From Lomentospora prolificans (Eukaryota > Ascomycota > Sordariomycetes > Microascales > Microascaceae): a stretch of DNA of 64,000 bases. The stretch covers positions 124,001 through 188,000 of the forward strand of contig JARFXM010000001.1 in NCBI GenBank assembly GCA_029532625.1, in the 5' to 3' direction. Position 1 is the stretch's first letter; the number at the start of each line of letters is the position of its first letter. Under the pieces are notes generated by a model, which was given only the letters and a program-made list of their open reading frames with translations, was not told the DNA's origin and did no database searches. This document shows positions 54,802-64,000 of the stretch, in pieces. The position numbers and the translations under genes were made by a program.

Positions 54802-57800
54802 GAGAGTCTGCCAACTACTCAAGTGATGGTAGCGGAGGTATCAGGAATGGGTGGTGATAAAGCGGCGTCACAAGAATGCAAGGTGGTATGGTGCGAGTAT
54901 TAGACAAAAAGAAAATAGAGACGCGTGCAGACAGGAAGGCATAAATATAGGATTATCTAGCGCTAGGAGCATGACTCTATAGTATTATAGCAAGGACAAA
55001 CCATTAAGAGGATAATAGGGGCTGCTCCTTCCTTGGGCTGGATGGGAGTGATTCTGTCACGAGTCTCCATGGGTGACCATATTTATAAAGGTAAGAGCAG
55101 ATCTTCTACTCTAGCTCCAATATGTCTAGGAGCTCCTGCATAATCCTAAAACCCACAAAAGACAGGAACCAAGGGCTCCCATAGTACAGCTCAGCTGGAA
55201 ATCTTGGCCATTTGACCTACGCCTGAAAGTCGAGTTGGGCATCATACAAATATTACTAAAGTTAATCGTGTGTATGAAAGGGGCTATGCTATTGAAGATG
55301 CTGGGAATAACTAGGTATGACTATAATTGTGCCTACTGAAGATGAAAATACCTTAACGGGAGTGGTCGAGATGGACATCTTTGCTAGATCTAGGACAAAT
55401 AAAAGCCCACTCATGGGAAACCAGACAGAACCTCCCTTTGTAGTTAAATGTATTTACCATATTGTTTTCCTAGGTTCGTCGTCTAAGGCGAAACCCGCTT
55501 CATCGACTGGTGCTCTAGTACAATACGTTAGGAGTTATCTCAAGACTGGGCATGCTGCTTGGACATTATTTGTACTTCAACCTACCCTCACGTCACTATA
55601 TCCTGTTGAGCAGGACGCGGGATTGCTAAAAGTACCTGTATGGAATAAGGAGTATGACGCGTTCAACGCACTGCGGGACGAATCTATTATACTTTGGCCG
55701 GTTTATCCATTGAGGCCATTACGACCCAATTCCGGTGAAGCGACAATAAGCGACAATAGACACAGCGGCCTCCTCGGTCAGAATGGAGCGAGTATGTAGG
55801 TTGACCAATATTGAGCCGGCTGGGTCACAAACATCAAGGCCCTACTCCGAGAAGAATTGGTTTACTGGTGTGATTAACTCCACTCAGACAAACACGAGTG
55901 AGCCCTCATAACTGTTGATTCAATATTCCAGGCGGAAGCTCCTTCAATCCAATTTTAAGAGACAAACAAGACCTAAACTCGGCTGGCTGGCTTACTGGCT
56001 ACTGATAGTCTCGAGTCTTGGAGCACTGTGGAACATGAAAAGTGGAAGTTGCGGAATTCCATGTTCAGCTACTGACCTGGAACTGCCCTGTGAAAACGTG
56101 ACCATCACGTTTCCGCTCTCGCTAGAGTTTCATGATAGCGGTATTTATACCAGCCAAGCAGCTCCTTCTCAACACGCACCAGGCTTAAGTGGGACTGGAC
56201 GGGTGGAGATACCCATGTCTGCTGGATAAAGGCTTAGGCTTTGACCCACCGTAACATTGCAGTAAGAGATATACTTGCCTAAGCGAAACTATCCTTGGGT
56301 AGTATCGAATACGGTTTTCTCGGTCCTGAATCTCACGACATGAGGACGGCGTGCTCAAGGTCCTGGATGCTGTGGTCTGAGAGACGATCCTCAAACCATA
56401 GATGGAAGCTCTCTAAGTACTCGCTAGGAACTTGCTACCAATCTTTTACTAGCTATATTCGGCTCTAAGTACAGGAAGATACCTGTCCATCCCGCTTCGC
56501 GACCTATAGCAATTGGTGTTAGTTCAAGGCTGACACTGGGAGATGATATATTGATCCCTATCTGTATCAATGATAAAGAGTGCTAGTTCAATCTTCTGCG
56601 AGGGTCACGGCTTCAGCTCAGACTACGGGGTCCTATACTAGCTGTACGTCCCGTCGATATGCTTTATTCGGTTCGAATTCAATCTACGAGTTGGGCCTCT
56701 CTCAAGAATGGCTAGAACCAAGCAAGTCTATCCAATACTGCGGCCACACAGATAATATCCTCCCCATAAATGCTAACATGAAGTTTAGGAGAACTCCCCT
56801 CATTCTGAGAGCCCGCATCGAGGCGAGCAAACGTAAAGTCGCACGTGTGTAAGTAAGCCTGGCATCACGCGCTTTGAAAGGCCTAACCCCAAGGATTGGG
56901 GAAAGTCGTAGGTTGCGATTGTTATTTTTTCCAGCCCCTTTGGGTCATCCACGAATGATACTAACAATAATTGCCCCGGTAGACGAAAGCCTTCCCGACC
57001 TTGATACGACAGCACCATATTCGCCAGGGATTTAAATATACTGACAGACAGCTGGACCAAAGAGGGGCTTTACTGGGCTCAATACTGGCATAATAGTAAC
57101 ATTGTGCGTGACAAGACTGGTTTAAGGTCTTTCCTCGGCAACCACGGTTTGCTCAGGGCTTGGTACCAGGAGTGTCGTAATGCCAAGATGACTGCCCTCA
57201 TCGACAAGCGCTTGGCGCAGTTTATCAAAGTATCCATATCGAAAATTCCGGCCCCCCAGTAGGAGAAAGATCTCCTCATCCTGCTTCGCAACCGTAAGGA
57301 AAGAAATCGAATGGAGCTAGGAGCATCGAGCCCTGATCCATGCGTAATACCTTATTCGTCCTCGCGTGTGCCAGGGCCGCCTGGCACATAGATCCTGCTC
57401 GGGTGAAGCCAGCATCCACCGTTGCGCCATCGCCATGGACACTTGTCAAGAGATTTTGAGGCTCGATCACCCACAAGTTCTGCTTTAGGTCGCGAAGCTT
57501 AACCTGAGTGAGGTTCTTAGCCGGCACTGGGTGAATGTCACCAAGAACTAGTACCTTTGCAGTCGCCTCCAAGAGAAATTGATTAGAGAGGGTTCTGCCG
57601 CTCTCGGCAAACCTTGAGGGTAGCTTGGGCCAATCCACCCTCGGTCGAGGTGCGGGGGACGGCGACGTGCAGGGGACTGATTCGCCTATGACGATGGACT
57701 AAACACCATCCACGCAAATCCTAGTTTATTGCAGTTGATTTCGGACCAGGGAAGATGGTGTTAATACCACAAGAGCACTTTCTGTCTTACGGAGCTTGGA

Positions 57801-58464
57801 TGAGAGGGTAGATCGGTAATTCACGGAGGCGTCAACGAGGGGTACTCATCAGGAAGATGCTTGGCTTCTTCTTGCCGTAAGGCGCATGAATAATCAGAGT
57901 CACGATAGATATTAGTTGAGAATATTGTAGTTTTTTAACGCAGCTCTTTCTTCAGCGTGGCATTCGCCTGTCCATGCAAACCTCGCGTCCCGGAGGAACG
58001 CAACGCCCACCACAGGCTGGGATCCCAGTCGAGCAGATTCCAAATACCCACTCGCCAAGCAGGAGTAGTTATACCATGGGCACGGATTTACGAGCAGACA
58101 AGTCACACGACGCGCCCCTCCACTTCAGCACTGTAGCCGGAAACAAGAAAGGATACGCTCCCCTCGCCCCCTCACCAAAGTAATGCTAGTTAATCCAGAA
58201 ATGGCAAAAAAGCGTTCGTTGGACAGCGGCTATTTTCATTTCTAGAATCTTAGTCAGATTATTATCTCTGGACGGCGTGTGGGGTATTATTCCATTGTCG
58301 AGTTTCCGTTAATCCGATCAAAGGCCATCATAAGAGATCGCAAATATTATAGGATAATAGGGTCGACTGACCTCGACCCCTCTTCTCTCAAAGTTTAGAA
58401 CACTCAATTCGCACTAGTCCAATAATCCCGCCAACCCGCCAAGAGAAATTTGTTCGAAGAAGCC
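54802..58464. other. Gene-poor 3.7-kb stretch with scattered unassigned frames
   Basis: Several frames of 60-160 codons occur (for example 55317-55799 plus and 57276-57638 minus) but none shows a family I recognise, and frames shift between adjacent blocks. At 57100-57300 the minus strand gives KQDEEIFLLLGGRNFRYGYF, which looks protein-like but breaks soon after. I read this as decayed former coding DNA. Confidence 0.45.
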
Positions 58465-59420
58465 ATGAGTCGAACTTTCAATACCATCGTCAAGGGTTTG
58501 ACTTACGCCGAAGGCCCTCGCTGGAGAGGTGATCGGCTATGGTTTGTCGACTTTTACGGTTTCAGAGTCATATCCGTCGCCGAAGATGGAAGCGACTTCC
58601 GTGTCGAGGCCGAAGTACCCCAGCAACCGTCTGGCCTAGGCTGGCTCCCCAATGGCCTCCTTCTGGTAGTCTCGAGTACGTAATAATATCTTGGGCCTCC
58701 CCATCACCACGTCTTTGACTACTGACGAGAGCTCCAGTGCGGGATGGCAAGGTGCTTCGGCGCGAGGCAGACGGCACCCTTGTAGTGCACGCAGATGCGA
58801 GCTCTCACATCGGAGGGCACTTGAATGACATGGTTGTCGATAATCAGGGTCGCGCATATGTGGGTAACTTTGGCTTCGACCTTATGGGGGGAAATGACCT
58901 CGCGCCTACCCGCCTCCTGCGTATAGACCCGGACGGCACCATTTCTGTCGTCGCGGAGGATCTCTGGTTTCCAAACGGCGCTGTCATTACAGATGACGGC
59001 GTTCTCCTCGTGAACGAGACTTTTGGCAACAGAATAACCGCCTTTGACATTGCTGCAGACGGTACGCTCACAAATCGTCGCGTGTGGGCGTCCTTTGGAG
59101 AGCAAGTGCCCGATCTGAGCCAAGAAAAGGCGTTTGAGTATTTATCAATCGGACCGGACGGTTGTACGCTAGACGCCGAGGGAGCCCTGTGGATTGCGGA
59201 CGTGTTCGGGAGGCGCCTTCTAAGGGTCAAGGAGGGCGGTGAGATACTCGAGCAGATCGACATCGGGTCCGGAGTGTTTGCGTGTGCTCTTGGTGGAGCT
59301 GACGGTCGTACGCTGTACGCTTGCGCGGCACCCGATTATCACGAGGAGCTCCGTAAGAACTGCTTCGAGGCCAGCATAGTGGCGATACGGGTGGACGTCC
59401 CTCATGCCGGCTTACCATGA
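58465..59420 (+). CDS. SMP-30/gluconolactonase-family hydrolase
   Basis: join(58465..58675, 58738..59420), 297 aa; the 62-bp intron has GTACGT and CTCCAG ends and an ACTGAC branch site. The beta-propeller family is shown by LTYAEGPRWRGDRLWFVDF (metal-ligand Glu), HLNDMVVDNQGRAYVGNFGFD, RIDPDGTISVVAEDLWFPNGAVI (Asn ligand) and LDAEGALWIADVFG (Asp ligand). Members are cytosolic, divalent-metal-dependent lactonases acting on sugar lactones and related esters. The gene is full length. The neighbours give no pathway context. Confidence 0.92.
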
Positions 59421-60551
59421 TTGAGGAGTTAGCTAGGTAACTGTGCTGACAGCTAATTAGAAAATTAACACACAAGTTTGCGCTTAACCGATTGAAACAT
59501 TTCGGTGCTGTGAGGCTGAGCGGATGCCAACCTTCGTATAACTCGTAGAGGACGCCTCGCGACACTATGTGCCAGCCTCCATCTGCCCCGCTCCATATCC
59601 CGCGACTAAAGTGTACAGAAGTCTCAACAGGTGAATCGTTCAACGTGAGAGTTTGTGTTCATCAGCCGGTCCTCCCTCACATCAACCAAATGGTTGAAAA
59701 GCTGAGGAAGGGTCAGCCGATGCTGCCAAATCGTCACGATTTCCACAATTGTCTTCAGAGCAAGCGGAGAAGTGCACAGCGCCCGCCCAAAATACAAGGT
59801 CAAGCCTCCTTCGCGGCGCAGCTCGAGCACTCGCGCGACGCGAGGGAGCCCAAAAATGTAGGCCTCGCCGTACTCCCCGGGTTTCTTCCGGACTTGAAGT
59901 CGAGTCACCGGTGGCATTGTTATGTTTGGTGTTAAAACCAAGCGGATCTTGTGTTGTTCCGCAAATAAATGGAGTGGGCTGAGATGGGGGATTGGCATCA
60001 TTGGATGGAGAAGATATAGCAAAGGGAGGGTTGAATGGGAAGAGATGGAGAGAGCTGGAGCAGTGAGGAGAGAAATAAAAGAAGACCTGGAGCTGGAGCT
60101 CCCTGATTTGACTGGCATTATTGAGTTTTGAGTAAAAGGGAAAGTGTGAGCTCTAGGTGCTCCTTCCTCAATTAAAAACCCATTCTCTTGCTTTTAAGGG
60201 AAGGAACTATGATGCCCGGGCTGGATTGAGGAACGAAAGAGCTGAGTCCACCTTGACTACATGACTCTAGAACATGCTATCATGCGCAGCGTGGCCGGGC
60301 CTTCAATTCGACCTTTGAAGCAGTGCCGACCCTAAGCGAACTGGATCTCATCAATACATTCTTGAGGTTATTCCCATTAGAAGTTTCTCAACGGATAGAT
60401 TGGCACAATAAAGACAGGCATAAAATTCGCAAAATGATATATATTCAAGTCCTATATGAAGCCCTGAACGGAGAGGCCGAAAACAATGACATGCTCGTAT
60501 ATCTCATAAAAACAAGTAGTAAACCAATTATGACGTAAAAATGATATCCAT
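59421..60551. other. Intergenic region, possible short minus-strand frame
   Basis: A minus-strand frame at 59624-60118 (164 codons) is open but has no recognisable domain and no splice support. Its first third is low complexity. I do not call it a gene. Confidence 0.35.
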
Positions 60552-61765
60552 CTACGACTTTCCGTATTGACCGCCCGTCACCCTTGCCTCTTCTCGTCTT
60601 CGAAGGAGAAGCAGGTACGCGATGGAGGCACATGCCAAAATGACGCCCAAGAACTGAAGGACCGCCTGGACCACAGGGAACCCGTTCACGGTGGCGCGAT
60701 AACCATCGAGGAAGCCGTCGGGGATGATTATCTTCTCCAAGAAGTCTAGGTTAGGATAGTCGCTGATAAACGAGTTCCACCTGCGCTGGCTGGTAACGAT
60801 GCCCCAATTATGAAGCACGAAATGCGTCGACACAATCACGCGAAAAATGGAGTACAGGAACAGGCCGGCAGAGGCGGTGAGAAGCAGGAGCTGGAAATAA
60901 GGTTAGTAAGTGCTGCACAAATTGCTGTTTGGGGTGTTGGACTTACTGTTTCCCTGACGGGATGCTGGTTCTTCCTAATCCAGGCAAAGCAGGAGAGGAA
61001 GCCAAGGAATAAGGAGAGCAGGATGGCCAAAAAATCCATCGCAACTCCAATCTTGACCTGGATGCTTCTGTCTCGAAGGTGCCCCTCGTATTCGTCGTCA
61101 AACATCCGCGACTCGACGTAGAACGGGCTTAAACCATTCCCTTCACCAAGCGCAGACGTCTTCAGCCCGACGATTTGGTTCGGCGTAAGCGTGAGGCCCA
61201 AGTCGTGGTCGGTAAGACTCCAGTCGCCCTCCTCCTTATAACGCTCCAAGGCGCCCGCTGACACGAGGAAATCCATGATTAGGTAGGCGATGCTGAGAGC
61301 TGCATATATCGCGACCAGCGGCCAGCCAAGGAAGCCCAAGAGCTTGCGCGGCTGCAACGCCGCGAAAACTGCTGCGAAGAGGAAGACGGCGCCGAGGCGC
61401 TCGAGGAGCGTGACGATGGAGATCTCATAGCGGTAGCCGACGGGGATATCAATCTCGCCGATAAGGAGGCCATATCGGACGCAGAGAAAGATAAAGTTGG
61501 CCAAGAAAAGGGCGATTGCACCCTGGATCCAGCGGCCCTTGGTCTTGAGGACTTGCAGCAGAAGGCCGATCAAGACCAAGCTCCAGATAATGTAGACGAT
61601 GAGCTGGCCGTAGAGCTCGCCTTTGCTGTACAGGCTCGTAAACATGTGGCCGTAGAGCTCGGTTATCGTGAAGTGGCACGGGTAGTCGCCGAACTCGCAG
61701 GTAGATGAAGAGCTCCCGCTCCCCGAGCTGCCACTTCCACCACTGCCGCCGCGTCCTCGAGCCAT
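60552..61765 (-). CDS. Multi-pass membrane protein of unknown function
   Basis: Complement of join(60552..60890, 60947..61765), 385 aa; the 56-bp intron has GTAAGT and TTCCAG ends. The N-terminus is Gly/Ser-rich (residues 1-22), followed by a Cys-containing extracellular-like segment. Seven or so hydrophobic spans follow: LIVYIIWSLVLIGLLLQVL, GAIALFLANFIFLCV, VFLFAAVFAAL, LVAIYAALSIAYLIM, FLAILLSLFLGFLSCF, LLLLTASAGLFLYSIFRVI and the last, VLQFLGVILACASIAYLLLL. The tail is basic (RRREEARV). The layout recalls RTA1-like or other fungal seven-helix families, but no signature decides. The promoter holds three 30-bp direct repeats. Confidence 0.82.
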
Positions 61766-61772
61766 GGCTGTA

Positions 61773-61860
61773 AACTCGTCACGATGTGTTCAAGAATGTT
61801 GTAACTCGTCACGATGTGTTCAAGAATGCTGTAACACGTCACGATGTGTTCAAGAATATG
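61773..61860 (+). repeat. Three tandem 30-bp repeats in the promoter of the membrane-protein gene
   Basis: Units start at 61773, 61803 and 61833, each beginning AAC-T/A-CGTCACGATGTG and continuing TTCAAGAAT. They begin 8 bp upstream of the start codon of the leftward gene, so they lie in its leader or core promoter. Differences between units are one or two bases, so the array is recent or under selection. A CGTCA core (bZIP/CRE-like) occurs in each. Confidence 0.85.
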
Positions 61861-62641
61861 AAGAGTGAACCGGCCACATGGAGTAGGCGAATCGCGCGTA
61901 AACGAGACGGCTGGACTTTTCTTGGAATCTCGTTCAAATACCCGAGGTCGAGAAGAAACACTCCGCGACACTTCTTGGCGATGTCTGGCTGCCTTGGGGT
62001 CCGTCCATAATTAATATTATCAGCTTTTTTAAGGAGCTGGGCGGTTGGCCAGCAGTTGCCGGCCTGGCCTGCAACCTGCAAGCGGCCCTAATTTTAGATG
62101 CCAGCTTTTTCAACCCAATGCAACCAAATCTACCAGGTCGAGGTAAGCTGCGCGAAGAGACGGCGTAAAGTCATGCCGGAGCACACCCTGTTATCGGCAC
62201 TGGTTGATGTGCACAGCCACGGCATCGCCCGTTCTCCCCAGCGATCCACAGAATAAAATTGGTGACAGGCCTGGGTTTGCAGGGGACCCCTGTCTTCCTG
62301 CCGCTTTAGGGCTGGCAGCCTGGTGGTGAAACAAAAACATGGTCGGACCCTTTTCTTCACCATCAACGCCCACTCATACTCGTACTAACCAAGGATCGTG
62401 AGTGAAGGCACGTGAGCGGCTCGGACAACAGGGTCTGTGTTAGTAGATACTGATCCATCCAATGAAATACAAGATGCGACAGTTCGAGATCGAGAGGAGC
62501 TCGCTGGATTCCCGATGGTAAACCAATCTGATTTGACGAACGATGCATTAACCATGATCCCAGAGTAAAAGTAGATAATAGGTATTACACGCAAGATCTT
62601 AGTATTATGGACATACGAGAATTATCAAGAAGAATCCGCTC
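61861..62641. other. Intergenic region
   Basis: Promoter side of the membrane-protein gene and 3' side of the acyltransferase. No gene is supported. Confidence 0.35.
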
Positions 62642-64000
62642 TCAGACCCGCCCGAAATACACCAGCCACTTTTGCATGTCTGCTACCAGCTGCTCCCCGA
62701 CTTCGTTCTTCACCACGCTGTCCTGCCAACCAATCTCAACCACGAGCTGGCCTCCCTTGACCGCAATCGTAGATATTCGAATCGCCGGTCCAGTGACATC
62801 CGCACTCAACGAGAACTGGGCCCGTTCAATAGCCCAGTATTTGCCGCCCTCCGATGAAGACCCGTCCAGCACGCCAAGGTTGGTGACGAACCACGAATAA
62901 TGGCGAGGCTTCCTAGCCAACGCCTTCAAGTATCCTTCCCAGTCGCTCACGAACCCCATCAAGCCAATATTGTTGTTCTTCAGACCCAAATCCATTTCTT
63001 TTCGTATCTTGCCTTTAACGGTAGCCGAAACGGCCCAGATTGCTTTCTCCAGATGAGCCGTAGTCTCCCCTTCGGAAGAGCTCTTGTGATTACGGATCGA
63101 GGCAACAAGCCCAGGGCGAAATTCATGGTCCATGATTGCCACAATGTTGCCAATCGTCGTGCTTGGGTCTAGCGTCTTGCTCGCAGGAGTCCACGGTCGC
63201 ATGTTCCTAGCTGTCATCGAGGTGAATCCCTTCGCTTGGTTTTCGGTGAGTTGGTGTGACAGCGATATCAACGTTATGCCATGAAACAGGCCGGTCAGGG
63301 TAGTTTTGTGTTTCCGCCCGACAGAAAGGACCCGTTGGAGCGTATCATTGTCGATGGAAATTCGTCGAAAATGTGTGCGGTAGGGCGTGGCACGGATCGG
63401 GGCCCAAGATGCTGTCAGTGGCGTTTCCCGAGCCAACGAAACCGGCTTCAGGTTTTTCCAGAAAGACTTGGCGGCGTAGTCGAAGGCTACGCCGTAGTGA
63501 CCCATTTCTTCTTGCGTTGGCGGGAAGGGCTGTTTTACGGAGGAGCGTTGAGGGAGATTGAGTATGCGATTATTACCGTTCAGGCGGATGGAGTCCTTGT
63601 CGTGACTATCCATCGCGGCGAGATTCGACAGGAGCTTTTGGTGGAACAAGCGGGCGCCCATTCCGTCGGTGTGGCTATGGTGCCAGGCAAACATGATGTC
63701 GAGGAAGCTTTGTTCTTGCGTGTGCAGGACAGTTACCCTCCATCCGGGTTGATGTTCGAGATTGGAGAATCGAGTGTCCATCTGTACTTGAAGTGTCGCT
63801 GTAAAGACATCGTCATAGTTCTCAGAGACGTCTACTGACTTCCACTCGACATGGTGTGAAAGGTTGATCGTTTCTAGTTCTACCCATGTTTGTGCTTTGG
63901 AGCTTCCACCCACTAGTCCTACACAGAGGACAGGGCTGTCCAGCACAGTCTTGGCAATGGCGAGCTCGACAACTTGGACTACATTCTCTAGCCCAGCTGG
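62642..64000 (-). CDS. Acyltransferase with HHxxxDG motif (alcohol-acetyltransferase-like), 5' end outside window
   Basis: The frame is open from the stop at 62642-62644 to the right edge, at least 452 codons, with no in-window start needed (the frame continues through VLDSPVLCVGLVGG into upstream codons). The catalytic HHSHTDGMG motif is typical of CoA-dependent acyltransferases and of the alcohol acetyltransferase (PF07247-like) group. Later blocks TGLFHGITLISL, GNIVAIMDHEF and YSWFVTNLGVLDG fit that group. No carrier-protein or adenylation domain is seen in the window. It probably transfers acyl groups from acyl-CoA to a small alcohol or amine. The missing N-terminus prevents a firmer call. 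Confidence 0.82.
   Translation of the reverse strand, partial: PAGLENVVQVVELAIAKTVLDSPVLCVGLVGGSSKAQTWVELETINLSHHVEWKSVDVSENYDDVFTATLQVQMDTRFSNLEHQPGWRVTVLHTQEQSFLDIMFAWHHSHTDGMGARLFHQKLLSNLAAMDSHDKDSIRLNGNNRILNLPQRSSVKQPFPPTQEEMGHYGVAFDYAAKSFWKNLKPVSLARETPLTASWAPIRATPYRTHFRRISIDNDTLQRVLSVGRKHKTTLTGLFHGITLISLSHQLTENQAKGFTSMTARNMRPWTPASKTLDPSTTIGNIVAIMDHEFRPGLVASIRNHKSSSEGETTAHLEKAIWAVSATVKGKIRKEMDLGLKNNNIGLMGFVSDWEGYLKALARKPRHYSWFVTNLGVLDGSSSEGGKYWAIERAQFSLSADVTGPAIRISTIAVKGGQLVVEIGWQDSVVKNEVGEQLVADMQKWLVYFGRV

Noticed and set aside
57276..57638. Possible AMID/FSP1-like oxidoreductase fragment on the minus strand
   Set aside because: Only a short VLVLGDI-type string is suggestive; the flanking blocks expected of that family are absent.
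1..64000. CRISPR arrays, riboswitches or bacterial-type operons
   Set aside because: Intron-bearing genes and fungal families show that this is eukaryotic nuclear DNA; no spaced direct-repeat array was seen.

Overview
The window is chromosomal DNA of a filamentous ascomycete (Pezizomycotina). Genes carry one to four short GT-AG introns (about 50-150 bp) with CTAAC/CTGAC-like branch sites. Families are typically fungal (HET domain, Zn2Cys6 regulator, GH7 endoglucanase, fungal TauD-like oxygenase, CECR5-type HAD). Transposons show repeat-induced point mutation (RIP), with CA/TG depleted, TA enriched and TGG/CAG turned into stops. A finer placement is not possible from sequence alone; the GH7 resembles Trichoderma-type endoglucanases, so Sordariomycetes is a weak guess.

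Region 1 (1 to about 10555) is a nested transposon island. A young Ty3/gypsy chromodomain element (273-7659; 494-bp LTRs; ACTAA target duplication) sits inside the 3' part of an older related gypsy element (pol relic 1-272, tail 7665-8323, LTR 8324-8718). That element in turn abuts, and probably interrupted, a heavily RIPped Ty1/copia relic (8719 to about 10320). All gag-pol domains of the young copy lie in one frame broken only by in-frame stops. Antisense to its 3' region is a spliced gene encoding a six-cysteine cluster plus coiled coil; a RIPped counterpart lies at the same place in the older element. This is the most interesting signal in the window.

Region 2 (about 11.5-25 kb) holds ordinary genes: a secreted/TM Cys-rich protein, an atypical kinase-like protein, a TauD/TfdA-type oxygenase, a possible small two-exon gene, a Nudix hydrolase (YJR142W-like), a Zn2Cys6 regulator and a compact GH7 endoglucanase.

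Region 3 (about 25.7-48 kb) mixes live genes with decayed ones. Live: an SDR, a HET-domain protein, a hydantoinase-DUF917 fusion, an F-box protein, a CECR5-type HAD and an aldo-keto reductase. Decayed: a siderophore-type MFS transporter, an ABCC nucleotide-binding domain, an MFS relic and a RidA-family relic.

Region 4 (48.4-64 kb) starts with a small conserved two-exon gene whose upstream region is repeated in inverted orientation about 1.2 kb away (48763-49171 against 49889-50366). After it come two unrecognised single-exon genes, a 3.7-kb gene-poor stretch, an SMP-30/gluconolactonase-type gene, a multi-pass membrane protein with three 30-bp promoter repeats, and an acyltransferase running off the right edge. 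The genes do not form an obvious biosynthetic cluster.
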